From assembly GCF_029543085.1 (NCBI RefSeq), contig NZ_CP119967.1, forward strand, positions 956,501 to 1,020,500: 64,000 bases of DNA, in the 5' to 3' direction. Below the pieces are notes generated by a model that was not told where the DNA came from, did no database searches, and worked only from the letters and a program-made list of their open reading frames with translations. How positions within the stretch are numbered: position 1 is the first letter of the stretch; each line of letters opens with the position of its first letter. The position numbers and the translations under genes are program-made. Source of the DNA: Pseudomonas sp. A34-9. GTDB taxonomy: Bacteria > Pseudomonadota > Gammaproteobacteria > Pseudomonadales > Pseudomonadaceae. Below are positions 54,065 to 63,423 of this stretch, piece by piece.

Positions 54065-55510
54065 GTGACAACTGCAAAACGCTACGACAACTACATCAAC
54101 GGCGAATGGGTTGCCGGTGCCGACTACTCGGCCAACATCAACCCGTCCGAACTGAGCGACACCATCGGCGATTACGCCAAGGCTGATCTGACTCAGGTTC
54201 ACGCCGCCATCGACGCCGCTCGCGCGGCCTTCCCGGCGTGGTCGACTTCGGGCATTCAGGCCCGCCACGATTCGCTGGATAAAGTCGGCACGGAAATCCT
54301 CGCCCGCCGCGAAGAACTCGGCACCCTGCTGGCCCGGGAAGAGGGCAAGACCCTGCCTGAGGCCATCGGCGAAGTCACCCGCGCCGGCAACATTTTCAAG
54401 TTTTTCGCCGGTGAATGCCTGCGTCTGTCCGGCGACTACGTGCCGTCGGTGCGTCCGGGCGTTAACGTTGAAGTCACTCGCGAAGCGCTGGGTGTGGTCG
54501 GCCTGATCACCCCGTGGAACTTCCCGATCGCCATCCCCGCGTGGAAGATTGCTCCGGCGCTGGCCTACGGCAACTGCGTGGTGTTGAAACCGGCTGATCT
54601 GGTACCGGGCTGCGCGTGGGCACTGGCCGAAATCATCTCCCGCGCAGGCTTCCCAGCCGGCGTGTTCAACCTGGTGATGGGCAGTGGTCGCGTGGTCGGT
54701 GATGCCTTGGTGCAGAGCCCGAAAGTCGACGGCATCAGCTTCACCGGGTCGGTGGGCGTGGGTCGTCAGATCGCGGTCAACTGCGTGTCGCGCCAGGCCA
54801 AGGTGCAGCTGGAAATGGGCGGCAAGAACCCGCAGATCATTCTCGACGACGCCGACCTCAAACAAGCAGTCGAGCTGTCGGTGCAGAGCGCGTTCTACTC
54901 CACCGGCCAGCGTTGCACCGCATCGAGCCGCTTGATCGTCACGGCCGGGATTCACGACAAGTTCGTCGAGGCGATGGCCGAGCGCATGAAGTCGATCAAG
55001 GTCGGCCACGCGCTGAAATCCGGTACCGACATCGGTCCGGTGGTCTCGCAAGCGCAGCTTGAGCAGGACATGAAGTACATCGACATCGGTCAGTCCGAAG
55101 GTGCGCGTCTGGTCAGTGGCGGTGGCTTGGTGACGTGCGATACCGAAGGCTACTTCCTCGCGCCAACGCTGTTTGCCGACAGCGAAGCGTCGATGCGCAT
55201 CAGCCGTGAAGAGATCTTCGGCCCGGTGGCCAACATCGTTCGTGTGGCCGATTACGAGGCTGCGCTGGCGATGGCCAACGACACCGAATTCGGCTTGTCG
55301 GCGGGTATCGCGACGACTTCGCTGAAGTACGCCAACCACTTCAAACGCCATTCGCAAGCCGGGATGGTGATGGTCAACCTGCCGACCGCCGGCGTCGATT
55401 ATCACGTTCCGTTCGGTGGCCGTAAGGGTTCATCCTATGGCTCACGTGAGCAAGGCCGCTATGCGCAAGAGTTCTACACCGTGGTGAAAACCGCCTACAT
55501 CGGTTCCTGA
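54065..55510 (+). CDS. 2,5-dioxovalerate (ketoglutarate semialdehyde) dehydrogenase
   Basis: A 481-residue aldehyde dehydrogenase that should oxidise 2,5-dioxovalerate to 2-oxoglutarate. Catalytic residues are visible: Glu in KVQLEMGGKNPQII and Cys in YSTGQRCTASSRLIV; LITPWNFPIAIPAWKIAPAL is the NAD(P)-binding/catalytic Asn motif, and FTGSVGVGRQIA the glycine motif. I prefer GTG 54065 (MTTAKRYDNYINGEW), with GAGGG upstream; GTG 54050, behind GAAGG, would add five residues. Its function is assigned from its position between kdgD and the aldarate transporter. Confidence 0.9.
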   Translation: MTTAKRYDNYINGEWVAGADYSANINPSELSDTIGDYAKADLTQVHAAIDAARAAFPAWSTSGIQARHDSLDKVGTEILARREELGTLLAREEGKTLPEAIGEVTRAGNIFKFFAGECLRLSGDYVPSVRPGVNVEVTREALGVVGLITPWNFPIAIPAWKIAPALAYGNCVVLKPADLVPGCAWALAEIISRAGFPAGVFNLVMGSGRVVGDALVQSPKVDGISFTGSVGVGRQIAVNCVSRQAKVQLEMGGKNPQIILDDADLKQAVELSVQSAFYSTGQRCTASSRLIVTAGIHDKFVEAMAERMKSIKVGHALKSGTDIGPVVSQAQLEQDMKYIDIGQSEGARLVSGGGLVTCDTEGYFLAPTLFADSEASMRISREEIFGPVANIVRVADYEAALAMANDTEFGLSAGIATTSLKYANHFKRHSQAGMVMVNLPTAGVDYHVPFGGRKGSSYGSREQGRYAQEFYTVVKTAYIGS

Positions 55511-55526
55511 TACACGCAATACCCCC

Positions 55527-55555
55527 TGTAGGAGCAGCCTTCGGCAGCTCCTACA
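55527..55555. repeat. Single REP palindrome, family A
   Basis: tgtaggagcagcc-ttc-ggcagctcctaca, a short solo version without the long spacer, between the dehydrogenase and gudP. Confidence 0.8.
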
Positions 55556-55592
55556 GGGAGCAAGCGAATACACAACAGATTTACCCGCGCAT

Positions 55593-55600
55593 AAAAATAA
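55593..55600 (+). promoter_or_regulatory. Possible Hfq/Crc target (AANAANAA) before gudP
   Basis: AAAAATAA lies 20 bp before the gudP ATG, next to its ribosome site (tgggag). A match to the catabolite-repression A-rich motif; such short motifs occur by chance, so evidence is modest. Confidence 0.35.
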
Positions 55601-55619
55601 TCAGTGGGAGTACCTCTAC

Positions 55620-56984
55620 ATGCAATCGTCAAAGCCGACTCACGTCCGCTATTTGATCCTGCTCATGCTGTTTCTGGTGACCACGATCAACTACGCCGAC
55701 CGTGCCACGATCGCCATTGCCGGCTCCAGCCTGCAAAAAGATCTGGGCATCGACGCAGTCACCCTCGGCTACATCTTCTCCGCATTCGGTTGGGCCTATG
55801 TGGCCGGGCAAATCCCCGGTGGCTGGCTGCTCGATCGCTTCGGCTCGAAAAAAGTCTATGCCCTGAGCATCTTTACCTGGTCGCTGTTCACCGTGCTGCA
55901 AGGCTTTGTCGGTGAGTTCGGCATGTCCACCGCTATTGTTGCGCTGTTTATGCTGCGCTTTCTGGTTGGCCTGGCGGAAGCGCCGTCGTTCCCCGGCAAC
56001 GCGCGCATCGTGGCGGCGTGGTTCCCGACCGCTGAACGTGGCACCGCGTCGGCGATCTTCAACTCGGCGCAATACTTTGCCACCGTGTTGTTTGCACCGC
56101 TGATGGGCTGGATCGTTTACTCCTTCGGTTGGGAACACGTGTTTATCGTTATGGGCCTGTTCGGCATCGTCTTCTCGGGCATCTGGCTGAAGGTTATCCA
56201 CAGCCCGCGCCAACACCCGATGGCCAACGAAGCCGAAGTGCAGTTCATCGCCGACAACGGTGGCATGGTCGACATGGACGTGAAACAAGGCAAAAAGGCT
56301 GATGGCCCGAAATGGGATTACATCCGCCAGTTGCTGACCAACCGCATGATGCTCGGCGTGTATCTGGGTCAATACTGCATCAACGGCATCACCTATTTCT
56401 TCCTGACCTGGTTCCCGGTGTACCTGGTGCAAGAGCGTGGCATGACCATTCTCAAGGCCGGTTTCATTGCCTCGTTGCCGGCGATCTGCGGGTTCATCGG
56501 TGGCGTGCTTGGCGGGGTGATTTCCGATTACCTGCTGCGCAAGGGCCACTCGCTGACCTTCGCCCGTAAAGCACCGATCATTGCCGGCCTGCTGGTGTCC
56601 AGCAGCATCGTTGCCTGCAACTATGTCGATGTTGAATGGATGGTCGTCGGCTTCATGGCCTTGGCGTTCTTCGGCAAAGGCGTTGGCGCACTCGGCTGGG
56701 CGGTGGTCTCCGACACTTCGCCAAAACAGATCGCCGGCCTGAGCGGTGGCCTGTTCAACACCTTCGGCAACATCGCCTCGATTACCACGCCGATCGTGAT
56801 TGGCTACATCATCAGCTCCACCGGTTCGTTCAAATGGGCACTGGTGTTCGTCGGTGCCAACGCACTGGTGGCGGTGTTCAGCTATCTGGTGATCGTTGGC
56901 CCGATCAAACGTGTGGTCCTCAAAGAGCCGCCAACCCATGGCGGTACCGAAGCCACCGGCAAATTGTCTCAAGCGCATTCCTGA
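55620..56984 (+). CDS. gudP: Glucarate/galactarate MFS transporter (GudP/GarP type)
   Basis: A 454-residue anion:cation-symporter-family MFS permease with 12 helices. It opens [20 protein letters not shown], typical of the ACS hexuronate/glucarate group, with [20 protein letters not shown] and [20 protein letters not shown] as the loop 2-3 signature, and the conserved [20 protein letters not shown] and [20 protein letters not shown]. It should import D-glucarate and/or galactarate for GarD. GGGAGTACCTCT precedes the ATG. It is followed 11 bp later by garD, so the two are cotranscribed. Confidence 0.92.
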   Translation: MQSSKPTHVRYLILLMLFLVTTINYADRATIAIAGSSLQKDLGIDAVTLGYIFSAFGWAYVAGQIPGGWLLDRFGSKKVYALSIFTWSLFTVLQGFVGEFGMSTAIVALFMLRFLVGLAEAPSFPGNARIVAAWFPTAERGTASAIFNSAQYFATVLFAPLMGWIVYSFGWEHVFIVMGLFGIVFSGIWLKVIHSPRQHPMANEAEVQFIADNGGMVDMDVKQGKKADGPKWDYIRQLLTNRMMLGVYLGQYCINGITYFFLTWFPVYLVQERGMTILKAGFIASLPAICGFIGGVLGGVISDYLLRKGHSLTFARKAPIIAGLLVSSSIVACNYVDVEWMVVGFMALAFFGKGVGALGWAVVSDTSPKQIAGLSGGLFNTFGNIASITTPIVIGYIISSTGSFKWALVFVGANALVAVFSYLVIVGPIKRVVLKEPPTHGGTEATGKLSQAHS

Positions 56985-56995
56985 GGAGCGGCGTC

Positions 56996-58549
56996 ATGCA
57001 GTTGATTGAACATTCCGACTCGCCGCGCCACATTCGCCTGCACGCGCGGGACAATGTGGTGGTAGTGGTCAACGACCAGGGTGCACCGGCGGGCACTGAA
57101 TTTTCCGATGGCCTGGTGACGGTGGAATTCGTGCCGCAGAGTCACAAGATCACTCTGGAAGATATTCCCGAGGGTGGCGAGGTGATTCGCTACGGTCAGG
57201 TGATTGGCTATGCGTTGCAGCCGATCCGCCGTGGCAGTTGGGTCAAGGAAGATCAACTGCGCATGCCGACCGCGCCGCCGCTGGACAGCCTGCCGCTGTC
57301 CACCGAGGTGCCGGACGCGCAGGCACCGCTGGAAGGCTTCACGTTCGAGGGTTATCGCAACGCTGACGGCACCGTCGGCACGCGCAATATTCTTGGCATT
57401 ACCACCACGGTGCAGTGCGTCACCGGCGTGCTTGATCACGCGGTAAAACGCATCAAGGAAGAACTGCTGCCGAAGTACCCGCATGTCGATGACGTGGTGG
57501 CACTGACCCACAGTTATGGCTGCGGCGTGGCGATTACCGCCACCGACGCTTACATCCCGATTCGTACCGTGCGCAATCTGGCGCGTAATCCGAACCTCGG
57601 TGGCGAGGCGTTGGTGATCAGCCTCGGCTGCGAGAAATTGCAGGCCGGGCAGGTGATGCACGAAGACGATGCGTCGGTGGATCTCAGCGATCCGTGGCTG
57701 TATCGCTTGCAGGATTCCAGTCACGGTTTCACCGAAATGATCGAACAGATCATGGAACTGGCCGAGGTTCGCTTGAAAAAACTCGACCAGCGCCGCCGCG
57801 AAACCGTGCCGGCGTCTGAGCTGATCCTCGGCATGCAGTGCGGCGGCAGCGATGCGTTTTCCGGGATCACCGCCAACCCGGCGTTGGGTTATGCCTCGGA
57901 CTTGTTGCTGCGTGCGGGGGCGACGGTGATGTTTTCCGAAGTCACCGAAGTGCGCGATGCGATTTACCTGCTGACTTCACGCGCTGAAACCAAAACCGTT
58001 GCCGAGGAACTGGTGCGAGAGATGGACTGGTACGACCGTTACCTGGCCAAGGGCGAAGCGGATCGCAGCGCCAACACCACGCCGGGCAACAAGAAGGGCG
58101 GGCTGTCGAACATTGTCGAGAAATCGCTGGGTTCGATCGTCAAATCCGGCAGCAGCGCAATCAACGGCGTGCTCGGCCCGGGCGAGCGTTTCAAGCAGAA
58201 GGGGTTGATTTTCTGTGCGACGCCAGCGAGTGATTTTGTCTGTGGCACGTTGCAGTTGGCGGCGGGGATGAACCTGCATGTGTTCACCACCGGGCGGGGT
58301 ACGCCGTATGGTTTGGCGATGGCGCCGGTGGTGAAGGTGTCGACGCGTACGGAATTGGCCCAGCGCTGGCCTGATCTGATTGATATCGACGCCGGAAGGA
58401 TAGCGACCGGGCGGGCGACGATCGAAGAGTTGGGTTGGGAGTTGTTCCACTACTACCTGGATGTGGCGAGCGGCAAGCAACAGACGTGGGCGGAGAAGCA
58501 CAAGCTGCATAACGACATTACGTTGTTCAATCCGGCGCCGATTACTTGA
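56996..58549 (+). CDS. garD: Galactarate dehydratase
   Basis: A 517-residue UxaA-family dehydratase. The N-terminal ~100 residues form a SAF domain ([20 protein letters not shown]); the large C-terminal part has [60 protein letters not shown] and [20 protein letters not shown], the Cys/metal motifs of the family. It converts galactarate to 5-keto-4-deoxyglucarate for KdgD. GAGGAGCGGCGTC precedes ATG 56996; the frame is open far upstream inside gudP but that is overlap shadow. It is the last gene of the cluster. Confidence 0.94.
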   Translation: MQLIEHSDSPRHIRLHARDNVVVVVNDQGAPAGTEFSDGLVTVEFVPQSHKITLEDIPEGGEVIRYGQVIGYALQPIRRGSWVKEDQLRMPTAPPLDSLPLSTEVPDAQAPLEGFTFEGYRNADGTVGTRNILGITTTVQCVTGVLDHAVKRIKEELLPKYPHVDDVVALTHSYGCGVAITATDAYIPIRTVRNLARNPNLGGEALVISLGCEKLQAGQVMHEDDASVDLSDPWLYRLQDSSHGFTEMIEQIMELAEVRLKKLDQRRRETVPASELILGMQCGGSDAFSGITANPALGYASDLLLRAGATVMFSEVTEVRDAIYLLTSRAETKTVAEELVREMDWYDRYLAKGEADRSANTTPGNKKGGLSNIVEKSLGSIVKSGSSAINGVLGPGERFKQKGLIFCATPASDFVCGTLQLAAGMNLHVFTTGRGTPYGLAMAPVVKVSTRTELAQRWPDLIDIDAGRIATGRATIEELGWELFHYYLDVASGKQQTWAEKHKLHNDITLFNPAPIT

Positions 58550-58941
58550 TGCGTGATCGGCTTGCCCCTCACCCCAGCCCTCTCCCGGAGGGAGAGGGGG
58601 CCGACCGAGTTGTCTTGCGCTATACATCGACCTGAAATACCGAGTTGATTGTGGATTCGACAAGCAGTTCTGGATTCAGCGATGTCATTTCAGGTCGGTG
58701 GATTTACTGAATATCCCGCGATCGCTCCCTTCTCCTGAGGGAGAGGGGGCCGACCGAGATGTCTTGCGCTATACATCGACCTGAAATACCCGGTCGATTA
58801 TGGATTCAACGATGCAATTTCACGTCGGTGAACTTCTTGAATATCCCCCGATCGGTCCCCTCTCCCTCCGGGAGAGGGCTAGGGTGAGGGGCTTTTGCTT
58901 TATCATTGCCCCCTGACTACGCTCACCCAAGGCTCCCCGGC
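58550..58941. other. garD to AEC-transporter gap
   Basis: 392 bp, of which 328 are the double repeat C. Only ~50 bp remain before the transporter start, so its promoter must lie in or just behind the repeat; nothing specific was identified. Confidence 0.6.
58565..58892. repeat. Intergenic repeat C, double copy
   Basis: Two tandem units fill almost the whole garD-transporter gap. The first starts cccctcaccccagccctctc, the second about 58741 (gagggggccgaccgagatgt), and both contain tcttgcgctatacatcgacc-tgaaatacc. The end is ctctccctccgggagagggc-tagggtgaggggctttt. Confidence 0.85.
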
Positions 58942-59883
58942 ATGCTGGCAATCTTCCTCGAAACCCTGAACATCACCGCGCCGGTGTTTGCCATGCTGTT
59001 TCTCGGTGTGCTGCTCAAGCGCATCGACTGGATCAACGACAATTTCATCCACACCGCCTCGTCGCTGGTGTTCAACGTCACCATGCCGGCGCTGCTGTTC
59101 CTCGGCATTCTGCATGCCGATCTGCACGCCGCGCTGCAACCGTCCCTGCTGATCTATTTCTCTCTCGCCACGCTGGTGAGTTTTGCCCTGGCCTGGGGCT
59201 GGGCGATTTTCCGTTGCCCGCGCGAAGATCGCGGCATTTACACCCAAGGCGCGTTTCGCGGCAACAACGGCGTAATTGGTCTGGCACTGGCGGCGAGCAT
59301 GTACGGCGATTACGGGATTTCCCTCGGGGCGATTCTCGCGGCGCTGGTGATCCTGTTTTACAACACCCTGTCGACCATCGTGCTGGCGGTGTACAGCCCG
59401 GTGATCAAGTCCGATCCGTGGAGCATCTGCAAAAGCGTGTTCAGCAATCCACTGATCATCAGCGTGATTGCAGCGGCGCCGTTTGCCTATTTCAAGATCG
59501 GTTTGCCGGGTTGGCTGGAGACCTCCGGTCAGTATCTGGCGCAGACCACCTTGCCACTGGCGTTGATCTGCATCGGTGGCACCCTGTCGCTGGCAGCGTT
59601 GCGCAAGAGCGGCAGCATGGCGCTGAGTTCCAGCCTGGTGAAGATGATCGGTTTGCCGGTGCTCGCGACGCTGGGGGCGTGGTTGTGGGGATTTCGTGGG
59701 GCGGAGCTGGGGATTTTGTTTCTGTATTTCGGCAGCCCGACGGCGGCGGCGAGTTTTGTCATGGCCCGGGCGGCGCAGGGCAACCATGAACTGGCGGCGG
59801 CGATTATCGTGATGACCACGTTGATGGCGGCGGTGACCACCAATATCGGGATTTTCGTTTTGCAGTGGGGTGGATGGATCTAA
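58942..59883 (+). CDS. AEC-family transporter
   Basis: A 313-residue membrane protein of the auxin efflux carrier/malonate family, with ten helices expected in two five-helix repeats. Visible motifs: NITAPVFAMLFLGVLLKRID at the start, VFNVTMPALLFLGILHADLH at the first crossing, QGAFRGNNGVIGLALAASMY, and TTLPLALICIGGTLSLAALR with GSPTAAASFVMARAAQGNHE in the second half. Bacterial relatives move malonate, malate or other organic anions; the substrate here is unknown. ATG 58942 follows AAGG; a longer frame from 58906 lacks support. Confidence 0.88.
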   Translation: MLAIFLETLNITAPVFAMLFLGVLLKRIDWINDNFIHTASSLVFNVTMPALLFLGILHADLHAALQPSLLIYFSLATLVSFALAWGWAIFRCPREDRGIYTQGAFRGNNGVIGLALAASMYGDYGISLGAILAALVILFYNTLSTIVLAVYSPVIKSDPWSICKSVFSNPLIISVIAAAPFAYFKIGLPGWLETSGQYLAQTTLPLALICIGGTLSLAALRKSGSMALSSSLVKMIGLPVLATLGAWLWGFRGAELGILFLYFGSPTAAASFVMARAAQGNHELAAAIIVMTTLMAAVTTNIGIFVLQWGGWI

Positions 59884-59891
59884 AGCAGATC

Positions 59892-59968
59892 AAAAGATCG
59901 CAGCCTGCGGCAGCTCCTACATAGGAATGCGTACTCCCTGTAGGCGCTGCCGAAGGCTGCGATCTTTT
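59892..59968. repeat. REPIN, family A
   Basis: aaaagatcgcagcctgcggc-agctcctaca faces tgtaggcgctgccgaaggct-gcgatctttt. The right arm reaches the stop codon of the decarboxylase-like gene. Confidence 0.88.
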
Positions 59969-60344
59969 AGCTTTTCTCGTAGGGATCGATCACTTCCTGC
60001 GCCGCGCGAAACGCATCAATCGCCGCCGGCACGCCGGCATACACCGCACAATGCAGCAGCGCCTCGCGAATCTCGTCCACCGTGCAGCCGTTGTTCAGCG
60101 CGCCGCGCACGTGGCCTTTCAGCTCTTGTGGGCACTTCAGTGCAGTCAGCGCGGCGAGGGTGATGAGGCTACGGGTTTTCAACGGCAGGCCTTCGCGATT
60201 CCACACGCCACCCCAGGCATGTTCATTGACGAAATCCTGCAGCGGTTGAGTGAACTCGGTGGCGTTGCCCAACGCCCGATCAACAAACGCATCGCCCATT
60301 ACCTGGCGGCGGACTTCAACCCCGGACTGCTTCGATTCGGTCAT
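59967..60344 (-). CDS. Carboxymuconolactone decarboxylase-family protein
   Basis: A 125-residue all-helical protein of the CMD/AhpD superfamily, similar in length to PcaC. Motifs: RRQVMGDAFVDRALGNATEF, QDFVNEHAWGGVWNREGLPL, RSLITLAALTALKCPQELKG and HVRGALNNGCTVDEIREALL with HCAVYAGVPAAIDAF. PcaC decarboxylates 4-carboxymuconolactone in the protocatechuate pathway, but no other pca gene is nearby, so the substrate may differ. Its ATG overlaps the antiporter stop (ATGA), which implies translational coupling with an unrelated membrane protein. Confidence 0.85.
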   Translation of the reverse strand: MTESKQSGVEVRRQVMGDAFVDRALGNATEFTQPLQDFVNEHAWGGVWNREGLPLKTRSLITLAALTALKCPQELKGHVRGALNNGCTVDEIREALLHCAVYAGVPAAIDAFRAAQEVIDPYEKS

Positions 60345-61402
60345 GGCATATCCCTCTTGTGGTGTTGGCGGCGCCAGGCGCGGATCGACGTGAACAGCAG
60401 GAACGTCAACAGCGTCGGCAAGACATAAAACAGCATCAGCCGCTCAAGCTTGCCGGCCAACGGCATGCCGGTGGTGAACGACACCACGTGCAGCCCGTAA
60501 GCCAGGTACAAACCGAGCAACAGCAAACCTTCTGCACGCGTCACGCGGTAGCCGGAATAGAACACCGGCAGGCACAGCGCGGCGACGCCGAGCATCACCG
60601 GCAAGTCGAAATCCAGCGCGTTCGGCGATACCGACAGCGGCGTCGGCGCGATCAAAGCCGTGAGGCCGAGCACTCCGAGCAGGTTGAACAGATTTGCGCC
60701 GATCACGTTGCCCACGGCGATATCGCGTTGTCCGCGCAACGCGGCGATCAGCGAGGTTGCCAGTTCAGGCAGCGAAGTGCCGACAGCCACGACAGTCAGT
60801 CCGATCACCCGCTCGGAGAACCCAAGGTCGGTGGCCACCACGACAGCGGCGCCCAGCAACAGATGCCCGGCAAACACCAACATCGCCAGACCGATAACGA
60901 TCATCAGCAGGCTGCTGAACCAGGAGGCCTGTGCTGCTTCAGGTTGTTCCGAATGCGGCCGCGTCGAGTGCCGTGACTGGCGAAACAGCAAACCGAGATA
61001 CAAGGCCAATGCGCCCAACAACAGGATGCCATCGAAGCGCCCTAACTCTTCATTCCATGCCAGCACGAACACCAGCAGACTGGCACCGATCATCAGCGGA
61101 ATATCGAGGCGCACCAATTGCCGCGAGACACGCAAAGGAATGATCAGCGCCGACAGGCCGAGGGTGACGAGGATGTTGAAGATGCTGCTGCCGACTACGC
61201 TGCCAACGGCAATGTCCGGATTATGCGCCAGTGCCGCTTGCAGGCTGACGGCCATTTGCGGCGCGCTGCTGCCGAGGGCGACGATGGTCAGGCCGATGAT
61301 CAACGGCCGCACATGCAGGCGCGCCGCCAGACGCACCGCTGCGCGCACCATCAGTTCTGCGCCGAAGATCAGCAGGCACAGGCCGGCGAGCAGTTCGATC
61401 AC
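60341..61402 (-). CDS. Calcium/sodium antiporter (CaCA family, YrbG-like)
   Basis: A ~353-residue inner-membrane cation exchanger with two inverted five-helix halves. The alpha-repeats are clear: VALGSSAPQMAVSLQAALAH with GSVVGSSIFNILVTLGLSAL, and VAVGTSLPELATSLIAALRG with GNVIGANLFNLLGVLGLTAL. The family exports Ca2+ in exchange for Na+ or H+. The GTG at 61402 is the first ordinary start, but there is no ribosome site before it, and the frame stays open upstream to a CTG (61439) behind GGAG, so the N-terminus is uncertain. Follows rlpA closely. Confidence 0.88.
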   Translation of the reverse strand: MIELLAGLCLLIFGAELMVRAAVRLAARLHVRPLIIGLTIVALGSSAPQMAVSLQAALAHNPDIAVGSVVGSSIFNILVTLGLSALIIPLRVSRQLVRLDIPLMIGASLLVFVLAWNEELGRFDGILLLGALALYLGLLFRQSRHSTRPHSEQPEAAQASWFSSLLMIVIGLAMLVFAGHLLLGAAVVVATDLGFSERVIGLTVVAVGTSLPELATSLIAALRGQRDIAVGNVIGANLFNLLGVLGLTALIAPTPLSVSPNALDFDLPVMLGVAALCLPVFYSGYRVTRAEGLLLLGLYLAYGLHVVSFTTGMPLAGKLERLMLFYVLPTLLTFLLFTSIRAWRRQHHKRDMP

Positions 61403-61448
61403 GCTGATCAGGGGTAAGTCGGCTAATCCGAAAATGGTCAGCGCTCCA

Positions 61449-61823
61449 TCAGTCGTCGAGGGCTTGCACGCGAACCCGCGCGGTGCCGCTGCGCAGCATG
61501 CCGAGTTGTTCGGCGGCCTCGCGGGACACGTCGATCAGGCGTCCACGGGTATGCGGGCCACGGTCATTGATGCGGACCACGACGGATTCATCGTTTTTCA
61601 GGTTGGTGATCTTCACTCGCGTGCCGAAGGGTAGCTGGCGGTGGGCGGCGGTCAGAGAATTCTGGTTGAATGCTTCGCCACTGGCGGTGCGTTTACCGTG
61701 GTGTCTGGCACCGTAATAGGAGGCGACGCCGGTCTGGTCGTAACCGTGCGGGTCGATGATGTCGGTGCTGGCGCAACCGGCCAGTAGCGAGAGCAGGGCG
61801 CAGGCGCCCAGCAGACGTTTCAT
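61449..61823 (-). CDS. RlpA-like septal-ring lipoprotein
   Basis: A 124-residue lipoprotein. The lipobox is LLSLLAGCAS with Cys17; a double-psi beta-barrel follows: GVASYYGARHHGKRTASGEA, NSLTAAHRQLPFGTRVKITN and VVRINDRGPHTRGRLIDVSR, with the catalytic Asp of RlpA in RINDRGP. No SPOR domain, so it is a short RlpA-type protein rather than full RlpA. Relatives are lytic transglycosylases that cleave denuded peptidoglycan. GGAGTACTTG precedes the ATG. Upstream of the antiporter in the same direction. Confidence 0.88.
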   Translation of the reverse strand: MKRLLGACALLSLLAGCASTDIIDPHGYDQTGVASYYGARHHGKRTASGEAFNQNSLTAAHRQLPFGTRVKITNLKNDESVVVRINDRGPHTRGRLIDVSREAAEQLGMLRSGTARVRVQALDD

Positions 61824-61839
61824 TCAAGTACTCCAAAGT

Positions 61840-61949
61840 GATCGTTCCCACGCTCCAGCGTGGGAACGCATCCCGTGACGCTCTGCGTCACACCGCAATG
61901 GACGCGGAGCGTCCGGGGCGGCATTCCCACGCAGAGCGTGGGAACGATC
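61840..61949. repeat. Intergenic palindromic repeat E
   Basis: A 110-bp element with outer inverted arms gatcgttcccacgct / agcgtgggaacgatc and inner palindromes (tgacgctctgcgtca; gacgcggagcgtc). A further copy of the arm, agcgtgggaacg, lies at 61858-61869. It separates rlpA from gatB. A type often seen in Pseudomonas genomes; only this copy occurs here. Confidence 0.8.
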
Positions 61950-61967
61950 CCGGGCGCGGGGCTGGAA

Positions 61968-63413
61968 TCAGCCTTCGAGCTTGCTTTTCAGCAGTTCGTT
62001 CACTTGCTGCGGGTTGGCTTTGCCTTTGGACGCTTTCATCGCCTGACCGACAAAGAAGCCGAACATCTTGCCGCGTTTGGCTTCATCCGCCGCACGATAC
62101 TGCTCAACCTGCTCGGCGTTGGCCGCGAGCATTTCGTCCAGTACCGCCGAGATTGCGCCGCTATCGGTGACTTGCTTCAGACCGCGTTTTTCGATGATCT
62201 CGTCCGCGCTGCCTTCGCCATTGGCCATCGCTTCGAACACAACCTTGGCGATTTTGCCGGAGATGGTGTTGTCCTTGATGCGCAGCAGCATGCCACCCAG
62301 CAGTTCAGCGGAAACCGGCGACTCGTCGATGTCCAGGCCTTGCTTGTTGAGCAGGCTGCCCAACTCGACCATCACCCAGTTCGCCGCCAGCTTGGCGTCG
62401 CCGCCGATGGCTGCGACTTTCTCGAAGTAGTCCGCTTGCTCACGGCTGGTAGCCAGCACGTTGGCGTCGTAGGCCGACAGACCGAACTGGCTCTGGAAGC
62501 GCTCGCGTTTTTGCGGTGGCAGTTCCGGCAGGGTGGCGCGCACCTCGCCGAGGAACGATTCTTCGATTACCACCGGCAGCAGGTCCGGATCGGGGAAGTA
62601 ACGGTAGTCGTTGGCTTCCTCTTTCGAACGCATCGGACGGGTCTCGTCCTTGTTCGGATCGTACAGACGGGTCTGCTGGATCACTTTGCCGCCGTCTTCG
62701 ATCAGCTCGATCTGCCGCTGGATCTCGGAGTTGATCGCCTTCTCGATGAAGCGGAAGGAGTTGACGTTCTTGATCTCGCAGCGCGTGCCGAATTCAACCT
62801 GGCCTTTCGGACGGATCGACACGTTGCAGTCGCAACGCAGCGAGCCTTCGGCCATGTTGCCGTCGCAGATGCCCAGGTAACGAACCAGCGCGTGGATCGC
62901 CTTGACGTAAGCCACGGCTTCCTTGGCGCTGCGCATGTCAGGCTCGGAAACGATTTCCAGCAGTGGCGTGCCGGCACGGTTCAGGTCGATGCCGGTGGCA
63001 CCGTTGAATTCTTCGTGCAGGCTCTTGCCGGCGTCTTCTTCCAAGTGCGCGCGGGTAATGCCGACACGTTTGACCGTGCCGTCTTCCAAAGCGATGTCCA
63101 GGTGGCCTTTACCGACAATCGGCAATTCCATCTGGCTGATCTGATAGCCCTTCGGCAGATCCGGGTAGAAGTAGTTTTTGCGCGCGAACACGTTGTGCTG
63201 ACCGATCTCGGCGTCAATCGCCAGACCGAACATCACGGCCATGCGCACGGCTTCCTGGTTCAGCACTGGCAACACGCCAGGCATGCCCAGGTCGATCAGG
63301 CTGGCCTGGGTGTTCGGCTCGGAGCCGAATGTGGTGGAACTACCGGAAAAGATTTTCGACCGGGTGGTGAGCTGAGTGTGAATCTCCAGCCCGATCACGA
63401 CTTCCCATTGCAT
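61968..63413 (-). CDS. gatB: Asp-tRNA(Asn)/Glu-tRNA(Gln) amidotransferase subunit B
   Basis: A 481-residue subunit that, within GatCAB, activates Glu-tRNA(Gln) or Asp-tRNA(Asn) for amidation. It opens [20 protein letters not shown] and has [69 protein letters not shown] and [20 protein letters not shown], all GatB signatures. The last ~150 residues form the helical and YqeY-like tail. GAGGAGACACAC precedes the ATG, 10 bp after gatA. Standard length and full motif set. Confidence 0.97.
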   Translation of the reverse strand: MQWEVVIGLEIHTQLTTRSKIFSGSSTTFGSEPNTQASLIDLGMPGVLPVLNQEAVRMAVMFGLAIDAEIGQHNVFARKNYFYPDLPKGYQISQMELPIVGKGHLDIALEDGTVKRVGITRAHLEEDAGKSLHEEFNGATGIDLNRAGTPLLEIVSEPDMRSAKEAVAYVKAIHALVRYLGICDGNMAEGSLRCDCNVSIRPKGQVEFGTRCEIKNVNSFRFIEKAINSEIQRQIELIEDGGKVIQQTRLYDPNKDETRPMRSKEEANDYRYFPDPDLLPVVIEESFLGEVRATLPELPPQKRERFQSQFGLSAYDANVLATSREQADYFEKVAAIGGDAKLAANWVMVELGSLLNKQGLDIDESPVSAELLGGMLLRIKDNTISGKIAKVVFEAMANGEGSADEIIEKRGLKQVTDSGAISAVLDEMLAANAEQVEQYRAADEAKRGKMFGFFVGQAMKASKGKANPQQVNELLKSKLEG

Positions 63414-63423
63414 GTGTGTCTCC

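Noticed and set aside
58565..58892. Tandem repeat units resembling a short CRISPR array
   Set aside because: Units are ~170 bp, spacers are not unique short segments, there are no cas genes, and the same sequence occurs singly at other loci.
59967..60344. Calling the CMD-family gene pcaC outright
   Set aside because: No other protocatechuate genes are nearby and the family is functionally broad.
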